Source: Lutjanus erythropterus (Eukaryota > Chordata > Actinopteri > Lutjaniformes > Lutjanidae). Taken from it: a DNA stretch of 64,000 bases. Each line of letters starts with the position of its first letter. Positions within the stretch are counted from its first letter, which is position 1. Under the pieces are notes generated by a model. The model did no database searches and was not told the DNA's origin. It saw only the letters and a program-made list of their open reading frames with translations. The stretch lies in the NCBI GenBank assembly GCA_020091685.1, contig CM034600.1:1020024-1084023 (forward strand), in the 5' to 3' direction. Made by a program: the position numbers and the translations under genes. Below, piece by piece: positions 47,481 to 60,400 of the stretch.

Positions 47481-48769
47481 GTGCTGTCATACAGACAAAG
47501 CAGAGACGTCCCTGCCTAGTTCAGTAAGACAATGTCAAGACATTCTGTCCATGTTCCAACAGCGTGGCTTTATAGTTAAAGAGTTCAGTTGAAAATGTGT
47601 GGTGCTTTATGAAATACAAAATACAACAACACCATTGTACAGCACTGACTCTTTAGCACCGGAAGTCGTATATCGAGAAAGAATGAGAAAGAATTTCACT
47701 TTCAAAATTTCAGTTCACAAACTCTGACTGAGTGTTGTTATCAGAAAAGCTGATGACTCACAGTGGTAAACATGATTCTGTCCAAACTTTTTAGAACATG
47801 TTGCAGACATCAAATTCAGAATGAGTGTGTATTTACAAAAGACAATAAGGTTTATCAGTTTGAATATAAAAAACCTGTCTTTGTACTGTATTCAAGCATT
47901 TGCAAATCATTGCATTCTGTTTTCTTTCTGTTTTACACGATATCCCAGTGTTTCTGGAATCGGGGTTTGTACTATAACTAGGAAGATACCATTTTCTGGA
48001 AGACCATTCAGAGAAAAATCATAATTGCTCTCCTTTTTATTTTATTTAAAACTTCACCACAATTGCAATATTAAATGCATTTACAGTGTGACTATTACAA
48101 TATATGGAAGCATATTGCTGCCACAACAGAAAAAGAAAAATCACGTTATAACTAATGTTCTAATGTGTTTGTTATAAAACATTTCACAATATAACATGAT
48201 AACTTGTGTTGTATGGCAAGCGTAATGTTGACACGAAATGGATCAGTATCATGATATAAGGTGAAAAGTTTGTTGTTACAAGCTGTCCCTACCCGGAAAA
48301 ATCCGGTTGAAAAGACAGAAAAAATGGCTTTGATTTTAGTTGAAAATGGAAGGTGAAAAGACGTCTTATTCTCCAGGTGAATGGCTCATTGCATGGGTCA
48401 GACAGTCTCAGTAAAAAATCAGAAATGCAAAAACCCACAAAGGCACACTGTAAGGCTTGTATAAAATGATGATACCTTTATTTTACACGATAAAAAGAGT
48501 CAAAAAGAGTTTAAAAATGACTAACAGGTATTGACCAACACAGGTCTTCATCAGGGTCAGACAAGAGGAATTTGCACACCTATGTGACAAACTGAAAGAC
48601 CCAGCAGCACTTCCACTCCATTGTCTTCGTGAAAAGACAAATTTTTCATGTTGTTGAAAATTATTTAAGGACAACAATCTACATTCGGATGTAGTTAAAA
48701 GTGAAAGGTGAAAAGCTGTGTTTTTCATGATGTTGAAAAAACAATCAGATGAACTAAACACGGACCAAA

Positions 48770-49085
48770 TTTCAACATTTATTACAACGTCTAATTTTGA
48801 ATTATATTTGGACCAAATCAGACAGACTAAACTTGTTCCAAATTTAAACGTCTAAAAAACAGCTCAATTTTCAACCTCTATCTTTGGGCTACATTTGGAC
48901 CAAATTGGAAGGACCAGACAAGACTCAAATTTCAACATCTAATTGTGGGTTATATTTGGACTAAATGGACGAAATAAATACGCTCCAAATTTAATTGTCT
49001 ATTTAGGGCTTATATTTGGACAAAATTGGATGGACTAAGCACAGCCCAGTTTTCAACGTCTATTTTTGGGCTAAATAAAGACCAC
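48770..49085. repeat. ~60-bp tandem repeat, about five units
   Basis: A unit of the form 'caaatttcaacgtctaattttgggctatatttggaccaaattggacggactaaac' repeats with substitutions (for example at 48769, 48838, 48929 and 48990). Non-coding. Confidence 0.8.
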
Positions 49086-49119
49086 GATGGACCGACCAGA
49101 TTTTTATATATATAAATAT

Positions 49120-49360
49120 ATATATAAGCATAATAAGGATTATTAGCTTTTTTTTGCACTAGTATATAGTTCTCAAGTTCTAAAATGTATTACTATATGA
49201 GCAAGTGAGTTACACTTTCAGGTTCAGTTTTACAAAAGGTACATTTGTTATCAATGTCATGGAATCTTGAAATATATGTGTTAGATGGATATATGTTGTG
49301 TAGTATTTTTAAGTGTAATTCTCTGATTTTTTTTGTGATACAAGGATCGACCAGATTTAG
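49120..49360 (-). mobile_element. LINE ORF2 C-terminal fragment
   Basis: Minus strand 49411-49193 gives 'LVDPCITKKIRELHLKILH' and 'DNKCTFCKTEPESVTHLL', the C-terminal CxxC...H motif of Tx1/L1-like fish LINEs. The copy is truncated on both sides. Confidence 0.65.
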
Positions 49361-50665
49361 CACAAAAGACCAGACAATTGCACAAGTCCCTCCAATCCGA
49401 GTCCCAAGCAAGTATCAAGTAATTCGGTCCAAGTCTCAAGCAAGTCCCAAGTTTTTTTTATCATGGGCAAGTCAAGTCAAGTCAAGTCACAAGGTTATGT
49501 CGAGTCAAGTCGAGTCAAGTCACAAGGTTGTCGAGTCAAGTCGAGTCAAGTCACAAGGTTGTCGAGTCAAGTCAAGTCAAGTCGCAGATTATGTCAAGTC
49601 AAGTCTCTCACTATTGTTCCTCATCCAAAAAAGAGCATACAGTCTAGTCTGCATGGATTAAAGCATAAAACTGTTAATTTGATCTATTCTTACGTTACAT
49701 GTTTGATCATTTAGACCAAGGTAGATGGAGAAAGGCTACATTCCTGGGCCCAGGTTGGAGGGTGCAGGGGGTGCCAGGACCATAGATAAAGAAACTATAT
49801 ACTTCTATTTCTATATCTATGGGTGGGACCTCATTAAATTATGGAGTAATTATTTAAAATATTTCAAAACAGGCCTATTTGTGGAAAAGAATCTAATATT
49901 TGAGTTATCATAATAGCTTTTTCCCCCCCTAGTTGTCCTTAATATAGTGAAGAACCCACACACACCCCCAAAACACACACAAATGGTTTGGCCATCAAAC
50001 TTTGACGTTGTCTTTTTTTTGTTCAGTATGCTCTATGTGCGGTCGGTAGAAGTCCGATGCACAGAGAAGAAAAAATAAAAGAGAAGAGAAGAAGAAAATA
50101 GAGGCTTTAGAGATTTATTAAATATTTTTAAAAAGCTGATGACCATAAAGCTGAGACCTTTACAGTCTATGGCTGAGACGAGCAAAGTCAACGTAGCGCA
50201 GGGTAAAAAAAAAACTAACAAAACAAAAACAAACAGCGAAGCTATATGTTTACCAGCCTTGTAACGTAATACTGTCCAGCTCTAATGTTAACATCCATAG
50301 GTATAAAAGCCACGACACGTCATGTTTTTGACAGGAACAGCTGACTGACTGTCAGAGAGGAGGCAGAGAGAGGAGGAGAGCAGAGCTGCGGTCAGGTGAA
50401 GGAGGGGCTCGTTGCACCGTGGTGAAGCGGGCGCGCGCGGGGGGAGGAGAGAGAGGAGAGAGCTGCAGTCAGGTGGAAGAGTGATGCGGGAGGGGCTCGT
50501 TTGTCGTTTCCCCGTTGTGGGGCGGGGGTTGGGGGCAGCAGTCATCTTGTCACAAGTCGAGTCGAGTCTCGAGTCTCTGACCCTCCAAGTCCGAGTCGAG
50601 TTGCAAGTCGTCAAATTTGCTACTCGAGTCCGAGTCCCTATGACTCGAGTCCAATTGTCTGCAAA
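49361..50665. mobile_element. hAT-like non-autonomous element with 'caagtcgagtc' subterminal repeats
   Basis: The ends 'aaaagaccagacaattgcac' and 'ccaattgtctgcaaaagac' form an inverted pair. Just inside each end lie many copies of 'gtcaagtc' / 'gtcgagtc' (49466-49610 and 50550-50660), in the arrangement of subterminal transposase-binding repeats in hAT elements. The internal 50290-50520 is GC-rich (including 'gcgggcgcgcgcgggggg'). No transposase is readable. Confidence 0.65.
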
Positions 50666-51099
50666 AGACTATGTTGAAACGACGTCAGGTGCTTGGTGGG
50701 TTTTCTTGTATAACAATATACTTTATCTTGACATAACTTGAAATGTTTCATGTTGTAACATGATAACTTGTATTGTTATAACAAGTTGCCTTCTTGTAAA
50801 AAACTTTTTTCAAGTTACAGTGTGATACTGGTTCATTTTTCCTGCAGTGGCAATAATACGTTACCGTGATACGGTGCCATAAAAATGTGTTTAATGTTTA
50901 AAGAAATAAACCAAGAATAGATAACAACAGATTGTCAACTGACAAATAAATTGCAATGAATCACCTGGCAACGCGCCAGACGGTATTTTGCAACCGGTCT
51001 GTTCAAGACTCTGTACTGCGTCAAGTTAGACAGCGACACACAGAGAGGGACTGGAAGTCCTATATTCCACTTTCAAAATAAGATATCTGCCCCAATATC

Positions 51100-51417
51100 T
51101 CTGGCGACTGTGCATTTATTGTTGGTTTAAATGACTTTTTTCTAACGGTGCAGTCATCTAATTTCAATTTCGAAGTCATCTGGTATAAGTGTGTACTTCA
51201 AGATCTGTGAATACTGCATAGGCATGCACACTATGTACCTTTATGGTGAAAGTCCTGAGAGGAAGTGTCACTGGTGTTACTTTGTCTAACTTGACACTCC
51301 TCTCTTGTTTCAGCGGCGCTCGTCGGACACACGCTCAGCCCCATTCATCCTTCCGTCTTTATTTCCCGGTGGACGCGGCCGCCGTCGTGTGTTTGAAGCG
51401 GTCTTGAGGCAGCAGGC
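51100..51417 (+). promoter_or_regulatory. sephs2: Putative SEPHS2 promoter and 5' UTR
   Basis: The 120 bases before the ATG are GC-rich ('ggtggacgcggccgccgtcg'). An acceptor-like 'cctctcttgtttcag' ends at 51313, so the 5' UTR could be spliced from an upstream exon. This remains open. Confidence 0.4.
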
Positions 51418-54400
51418 ATGTCGGGCTCATCTCCCCCGCCTCCCTCGGCAGAGGCAGTGGGAACCGAGGGCTGTTTCCCCCCTGGATACAAGCCTTTCAA
51501 ACCCGAGGAGCACGGCCTGGAGCGCGGGTTCCGTCTCACAGCCTTCTCGGACCTGAAAGGATGAGGCTGCAAGGTCCCGCAGGAGGCTCTGCTCAAACTC
51601 CTGGCGGGACTGGAGGCGGACCGGGCCGACGGGACCGGGAAGGCCGGAGACCAACAGTCGGACTTCGGCCAACAGTTGCCCGGCCCCCGACTCGGTAAGA
51701 AACACATTCGCAACTAGCACAGCTAGCCTTCATGCCCCAGACTGTCACATCCTGCTGGGTAATGTCAGTTAGCTAACCTCAGCGGTGCTAACCATGCTAG
51801 CCTGTGTTAACTCATCTGGTAGTTCGTTTGACAGATGGACACATGTGGGCGATTGAACACAGTATGTTTTTAATAGTCTTTAGACTAGCTATTGAATTTG
51901 CTCTAACGTACTCACAGTCCTAAGTTCTGACTGGCTACGTCTTAAACACATAAAACAGACAGTATTTAGCTGAGTGTTCAACAAGAGGACACAAGTTACG
52001 TGAGTTGACAGATTAGCCAGCAGACAGTAAACTAGGAGTGATTCAGCAGAAATATCTTTGATGGTGTGGTGCAAAGTTCCTGCTCTTGGTCAAATATTTC
52101 TTCTAGTAAAAGAGTTTCGCAACTTTTAGAGAAAGTGTAGCAATGTTAATTGGTTTACTGGCTGCAGAGGTGGAGCAACTTCCAGCATGTGGAAAGCATT
52201 GTGCAGTATGTTGGTTCACTGAGTGATCACAAATAAAGAACAGATATGGCAGTAGAGCTGCAACGATTAGTCGAGAAGTTTACATTCCTAACAGATTGAG
52301 CGGTTTGAGTGATTTTTTTTTTCTTTTTCTTTTTGGAAAGATAAAGCCAAAATGCTTTAATTCTACACACTTTATGAACCAAACAACTAATAGATTGATG
52401 GAGAAAATCATTAACAATGAAAATAATTGTCCCAAGTGTGCAGAGAATCAAGCAAGTTGAGTCAAGGAAGACAAGACCAGAGCTGCAGCAATTAAGTGAT
52501 TAATCAGTTAATCAAATGTGAATATTTTCTGGTTTCTTTACTCCTCTCTGACAGTAAACTGAATTTCTTTGACTTGTGGACAACTTGTGTGACATTTTGT
52601 AACACCTATTAATCAACCATGAAAATAATTGTTTGTTGCAGCCCTATTTATCACCATTTTCTGACATTTTAAAGACCACACACAACTAATTCATTGTCAG
52701 ATTAATAGTGAAAATAATAATTAGTTGCAGCCTCAGGTCAAGCAAATCACAATTCAAGTCATATAAAATCCTTATTATCTGGCTCAGTTTTGCCCCCCGT
52801 GGTTGTGAAAGGTTGAGTATTATTTTCAAGATTACACCTTATAAATCTTATATTTGACATTTTGTGGCAATCAGTAACAAGCCTCCTACATGAACGACAG
52901 TTGAGAGTAGTCTCTGCATGTCTTCCACGTCCTTGTAGGTCCTAGGTTTGCACACGCTGCACTAGAAATCATTCATTCATGTTTAAAAATAAAACATGGC
53001 TCCTCTCAGTATCTATACAAATGCAAATGTTTCATTTCAAAAGTCAGTTTGAGTCATCTGTCTCAAGTTTTGAGTCAAGTCTCAGGTCATGAGTACAAAG
53101 TTAAGTCCCCCACCACTGATACACTGTAATGCAATCCCATGAAACAGTCTGGTAATAAATATTAAGATACGTATATTACATCATTGCCACAAGTACACAC
53201 AAACCACTAATGTATTCTCACTCTCAACAAAAATGCAGCACTTTAAGTAACTCATGTAGAGTTGCAATTGATTAGTTGTCAACTATTAAATTAATTGCCA
53301 ACTATTTTTGATAAGTGATTAATCACTTGATTTCTTTCTTCTTCTTTTTTTTCTTAAGTAAAATGATCTGATTTCAGCTTCATAAATATGAATATTTTCT
53401 GGTTTCTTTACTCCTCTCTGACAGTAAACTGAAGATTAGAGTTGTAACAATTAATTGATTGCTAATCAACTATTAAATTAATTAAACTATTTTGATAATT
53501 GATTAATTGTTTTGTTTTATTTTTAAAGAAGAAAATGTCAAAATTGTCTGATTTGAGTTTGTCAAGTGTGAATACTTTCTGGTTTCTTTACAATCAATTA
53601 ATCAACCATTTAATTAATCACCAACTATTTCAATATTTGATTAATTGTTTTTGGGGAAACCACTTTAAACCACTTTCTGATATTTTATGGATCAAACACC
53701 TAATCAGTTAATTGAGAAAATAATAAACAGATTAATCGATAAGAAAATTAAGGTTAGTTGCAGCCCTACTGAATATATTTGGGTTGTGGACAAAACGAGA
53801 CATCTTCATCTTGGGCTGTGGAAAACACTGGTCAACATTTTTCAAATTTTATGAGATTATATGAAACAAACAACTAATCAATTAATCGAAAATGGCTGAT
53901 GGATTAATCAACAATGAAAATAATTGTTAGTTGGAGCTCTAAGGCCTATGGAATTACATTGAAAACCTGTGTAAGCCTGCCTCCTCTCTGTGGTGTTGTG
54001 TGCTTCCAGGTGTAGGGATGGACTGCTGTGTGATTCCCCTGAGACACGGAGGGCTCTCACTGGTCCAGACCACAGACTTCTTCTACCCTCTGGTGGAGGA
54101 TCCCTACATGATGGTGAGTTACCGGCAGGTGTTTCTGCCTGTGAACGAGCACCCACATGCACCACATGGGCACCCTGCCACTGTTCACTGGCAAACTATG
54201 CAGGAAGCCAAGCTGTCCAACCACATAAATATTTATGGTGATATTCTCATCTGCTTCAGTAAGTGTGTGTGGTACAGGTTGTGTTTACTGTGGCATAGTC
54301 AGTGTGTGTTTCATGATGCATTTACTGTTAAAATCCTGAAGTTGTACTATAACCAAATACTGACTTCATTTAACATGTGGCTTTTTAAACGCTGTTAATG

Positions 54401-57400
54401 ATGTGCTCACTGTGGACAAGGATGACATCTACCCTCCTATTACAGACAAGCAAATGTGAAAATACAGAGGCCAACCTGCAAGTGATTACATTTTTTATTA
54501 AATGTAGATGTCAGTTCAGTCACATGGAAAATCTGACAGTGTTGACGTCTTTCAAAGTTGACAAAATGTTTCATATTTTCATTTGACAGCATAGTCATAG
54601 TGAGCAGCCATTTTATTTTTTAAAGTGTCTCAGAGTTCTCTTAATGTTAATCAAATTACACATTTTTAAACCATAATTCTTATTTAGCTTTGATTTAGAA
54701 GGACTACAGAGTCGACATGTTATGATTGAGACACATTTGATAGAAATGTTATTTAATGAATTTGTCAAAAAATTTTTTTTTACCAGTGCTTGAGCAGTAT
54801 TCCTGCCTTTTTAAAACCAGGAAGTGAAACAGGGATCCTTAGGGCATAGCTGACCATTTTTATGCCCAATTAAATCATGTTTTTGGACAGTTGCCTGAAG
54901 TTGTGAAATCTTTTCTGGGACATGGCTGTTTCCTGGCACAGAGCAAATTTAGAAATTAAAAAAATAAAGCAAAGCAAAACATTTCATAAATTACATAATT
55001 TCATAAACATAAATACATTTTCACCAAAAAGTTGGAATTAGAGTGTTGGTAATGTGTTTATTGATTAAGATTATGATTAGGTTTTTTTTTCATTAGGACA
55101 TGATTTGTTCTAATTCTCAAGAATGGGTACATGTTTTATTCTGATTCCAATTTTCTTTTAAACTCTGCCTTTTAAATATGAAAAAAACAGGCCTAAATTT
55201 TTGTGAAGTGAACTGTACATGTGTATAAGGCCACGTCCAACAGATTACTGAGGGAGTTAATTCAGGAAACTTTGCACATTCCTCTTTATAGTTTTCGTAG
55301 GCTTTGTAGGGTCACAGGGTTATGTGAGTCTTAAATTGCACTGGGTCACTCTCACATTTATAGATCTGGTTACTTTATCTTTATCTGTCTCATTATTGAT
55401 TAACCTGACAGTGAAGGTTAGTGTCTCTTATTAACTGAACCTTTCCTAAGATTTTTTCAAATGCCTGAAATTTTGCCTTAATTTTCAATTACAATTACCA
55501 TAAAATGTTTTCCTCTGAGTAGGGTTTGGATTTTAACAAATCTGATTTCAATTTGGATTCTACGAATCGATTTTGGTTCTTAATGATTCTTAATTCTGAT
55601 TCTGTGAGTATCCTCCTGTATTCTTCACAGCAGAGTCTTGTGAAACACTAATTACCACGGGTAAATGTTACTGGTGGAAACACTAAGTTAAGCTAACATT
55701 AGCTACATAACTGTAATGATGATGGTCTCTTTTCTTTTCTTGACTATTTTGGGATTTACTGAGGCTACTTTACTGTGATGATAGAGACCTCTCTCCTTGT
55801 AAAGCGTTTTGTAGCATAGCATTTACTAAATTGAGGTGACAAGACTCACAGTTTGTGCTGTTATTTTTTTAGTGTTATTTTAGGAGACATCATTATGGAA
55901 TCACTTTTGGAATCGCTTCTTACTTGGAGTCGGTTCTCGATGCCCAACCCTACTTTTGAGTCTATGTGGTCCTGTGGGTTTGATGCATTTTATAGTTCAG
56001 GACTGCACATGGTGAAGGAACTGAAATCCAAAAAATGCAAATAAGACTTGTTTTGGTTTTCTTGTTTAGTAAATTTGCTACCTCAAGACGAAAACAGGAA
56101 ATCAGTGGTTTTCCTTTTTAAAATCCTATGAAAAACTAATAATTGCATCAGTTTGTCTGTTTTTGTTTTCCAGACTGAATGAAATAATTGATTGGATGGA
56201 CCTTGGACCCACACATCCTATTTATGTTTGTTTTCGTTTGTGTTCTTTGTTCATTACACGTATAATAGTTACAAAAACAGTAGTTAAAGGGAAGCAGCAG
56301 CCATTTTGTAGCTGAATATTATTCAGGTGATGTTGTAAAAGTTGGTTCCTCCCAGCCTGAATCTCCTTTGTTCAAATTGATTTTGACGTCTTGCCTGTCT
56401 TGACTAGTTTTTGTCTTCTCTCTCACTCTGTCTTTCTGTCTGTCTCAGGGCAGGATAGCGTGTGCTAACGTCCTCAGTGATCTCTACGCCATGGGCATCA
56501 CAGAGTGTGACAACATGCTAATGCTACTGAGTGTCAGCCAGAAGATGAATGACAAGGTAGTGTTATGTGTTGACTTTTCTTTAAAAACACCACACAGAAT
56601 GAACCCTCTACTAATCTCATTTTTTATGTTCCAGTGACTGCAGTATATCTTTTTACTTTGACTTGTGACTTTTACATAGTGTACCTATACTGTAGGTCAG
56701 TCTCTTAAAGGTGAACTAAGGTCTCCTTTCATGATTCAGTATCGTCTGCATGTGCTTTTTATTACACAGGATCGTGAGCGGGTGATGCCACTGATAATTC
56801 GAGGATTTCGCGATGCGGCGGAGGAGGGAGGGACTTCAGTGACTGGAGGCCAGACAGTGATCAACCCCTGGATCATCGTAGGAGGAGTCGCATCAGTCGT
56901 CTGCCAGCCTAATGAATTCATCATGTGAGTCAGTGGGAACTGTTGCTGTGGCTCTGCATCTTTACTGACAGCATACATATGTTGTGGATTAGAGTTATTC
57001 TTATACTGTCTGAAAGGGACAGTTCACCTCAGAAATACACATTTTTCCTCTGGCCTGTAGTGCTGTTTATCTATCTAGAGTTTTTTGCTGTGAGTTGCAG
57101 AGTTTTGAGATATCAGCTGTAGAGATGTCTGCCTTCTCTCCAGTATAATGGGACTAAATGGCACTTGGCTTGTGGAGCACAAAGCATCAAAAAATACATT
57201 TGAAAAATTCAAAACTAGTGTCTCCATTTAAACATCATTACCTGATTACTGACGATAATTCAAAGACCTTGTTGTAAGCAGTTTCATATAGAAACAACTT
57301 TCTTTCTACTAGAAAGAAAGCAGTTCCAGCACCTTCTATTGTCGACTTGAAAAATAAATTTAAAGTGTGAAAAACCATTGTCTCCTTCCAACAATCATGA

Positions 57401-60400
57401 CCTGGTTACTCAAGATAATCCACAGACCTTGTTGTCAGCAGTTTTATGTAGGAACTAGTTTCTATGTGCGGTAGAATCTTCTGGAACTACTTTATTTTCT
57501 ACTAGAGAGAAAGTAGTTCCTACATGAAACTGTTCACAACAAGGTCTGTGGATTATCTTGAGTAATCAGGTAATGTTTGAAAGGAGACACTTGTTAAATT
57601 TTTCAAATAGATTTTTTGGTCCTTTGAGCACCAGAAGCTGAGTGCCATTTATAATCTTTTTAGATTTTGAAGGCTTTTAACACGTTTTAAAATTGTTTTA
57701 AAGTTGTGAATTCTTGTCTGTAACATGGATGTTTTCTGTTTAGAAATGAAAAAAATATATCATTTTCTGTAACAGCTTATTCCATAAGGGTCGCGGGCTG
57801 CTGGAGCCTATCCCAGCTGACATTGGGCGAGAGGCGGGGTTCACCCTTTTTCCCAGTTCTAAATATGAATGATGGATGAATAATACAAAATACACAATGC
57901 AACAAAATAAACCCATCATCAGTAGCTGTTTTAAAACACAAAAAAAGTGTGTTGAAATAATTTTTCTTTGTACAAATGTGACACATTTCCTGTCATTACA
58001 ATGTTGCATAAATCATTTGACTTCTTTGAAGGAAGCTGCTTTGGAAATTTTTAAGAAAAGCAGCACTGATTTTTTTTTAATGACACTTTTTTTTGGTCTT
58101 TTTTTAACCTGTATTTTATTTTAATTCAACATCTTGTAGAGTGCAATAGAATTTCAATGCAGATTCATATCTTATCATGTTTTTCCAATTTCCACCTGCC
58201 ATCACATTTCCCATCTTTTAATACATAGAAAGCAAGCAAAAACATAAATGACTCAAAGAAACCTCAGAAGTCACAAAAAGAAATAAAGTACATTTTAATG
58301 ACAAATCTAATGTGCTCCATTTTACAGATAAATGATCATTTAAACTTAAGGTTTCACTAAACAGCAGTTATCTGTGTGTTTTGCGTTTTTTTTCCAGGCC
58401 GGATGGTGCTGTACCGGGAGACGTCCTGGTTCTGACTAAACCTCTGGGGACGCAGGTGGCAGTGAACGCTCACCAGTGGCTCGATCAGGTCAGCTGCTCT
58501 GCTCTGTTCACACAGACAGTGTTGGTAGTGTTGTCATGTTCTGTGTTCACGCTCCTCACCCTCCCCCATCTCTGTCTTCATATGTCACCAGCCTGAAAGG
58601 TGGAACAAGATCAAGCTAGTCGTCACCAAAGAGGAAGTTAAAGAGGCCTATCAGGAAGCCATGTTCTCCATGGCAACACTAAACCGCACAGGTACCCTGC
58701 ACTTGGCTCGGTTCCATTTTTTAGACTGTTTTTGTCCAGCTGAAGACTTAGTGTGAGTTTTTTTTTATAGTTGTGATTTAAGTTGATAAAGTTTCTCTGT
58801 TCTGTTTGTCTCCAGCGGCCGGCCTAATGCACAAGTTCCAGGCCCACGCTGCCACGGACGTGACAGGTTTTGGGTTGTTAGGCCATGCCAACAACCTGGC
58901 AGCACAGCAGCGAAACGAGGTGGCTTTCGTCATCCACAACCTACCAATCATAGCCAAGATGGCTGCCATCAGTAAAGCTTGTGGAAACCTGTTCAACCTG
59001 GTTCAGGGCACATCAGCAGAGACTTCTGGTATGAAAACTGAGATTAACACACAATAAATGCTTTCTGTTTATCTTTGAATGAACACGCTAACTTAGTTTT
59101 TGTTTTTTGTTTAAATGGAAGGGATGCCTCAACTTTTTTTGCCACCTATACAATGCCAATAGTCTAAGAGCCATATCAGCTGATATCTAACATTTTTTTC
59201 TTTTGTTATAACAAATGGTATAGCAGTATTATAGGTGCCGGTGGAAGAACCGGTCAGACTAAATTTTACCTCTAGGTCATTGGTTCCCAACCTGAGGTCC
59301 AGGCCCCCCTTTGAGGGGTGCCAGAAAGCACAGTGGGTCCCCAAAGGTTTGTCTGCTCTGAGGTCGTCAAAATTAGATTTGTACATGTCAGCTAGGATCA
59401 CATCTGTACACAAAACTATTTAAAAAGATACATTTCTTTGTCCTCACTCAAAACTAGTGGATACTTAGTCGATGACAACTCTGTGATAATGAATCATTGT
59501 TGTTCTTTTGGTGAGGATGAGTGTGTATATGCTACTTTGTTAGTTTGTCAAGCTTACGCCAGAAAAGAGACATTTTCCAAAGGTAAAGGTTCTAAAAGTG
59601 AAAACAAATTAATTGATCTTTATTTTGGACAGTGAAGCTTTGGAAGAAATCACTTCATTCTTTTGGTGTGCATGTCTGTGTGTGTTTGTATGTGTGTGAG
59701 CATGTGTGCAGGCTGCAGGGGTCAGCTTTCATTACATTCAAGAACAGGGGGCTCCAAGGGAAAAAGTTTGGGAACCACAGCTCTAGCTGAATCAAACGCT
59801 CCTGAGCAGAAGTTTCACAATAAAAGCCTTGTTAGGAAATTAAGGGTTTCTATCCACGTAAGAGTTTTTAGTTTGAAATAGATACAGGAATTGTTGGATT
59901 CAATTGAGTAACTTAAATTGGGCAGATGCGAGCAGATCAAAACAGGACATATTTCTGTTACTGATAAATCATACATAAGAACAACCCCTCCTGGTACTTT
60001 GCTCCTGCATCGAGCTTCAGCCCCTTTTTGTGTGAAAACAGCTACTCTTATTTGACTGCCAGTCAATACACATGCCAAGCTCCTCGCCAGTTTAAACGCA
60101 CACAACAAGAAGAGGGCACCACTTTTTAGCTATCGGGGGCCCAAATCCTCTGGTCACTCAGGTGATCAATCAACAATCGGTGCCATTATATAGAGGGGAA
60201 AAAAAAGAAATAGGTGTTGGTGAGTGTCTGCCTCCATCAAAGTGGAAGAACGACTCCACCAAGTGGTCAGAGGTGGTATATCCTGACATATACAAATATC
60301 TTACTGAACTTACTTAAGTATTTCTGACATCTGTCACTTTTTAAGACACTCTTTGTTAGTTTGTCCAACTGGTCCTTCCTTTGATGTGTGTGACTGATTG

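Noticed and set aside
51345..51713. 122-residue minus-strand frame opposite SEPHS2 exon 1
   Set aside because: Shadow of the GC-rich coding exon; the plus strand gives a clear SPS sequence.
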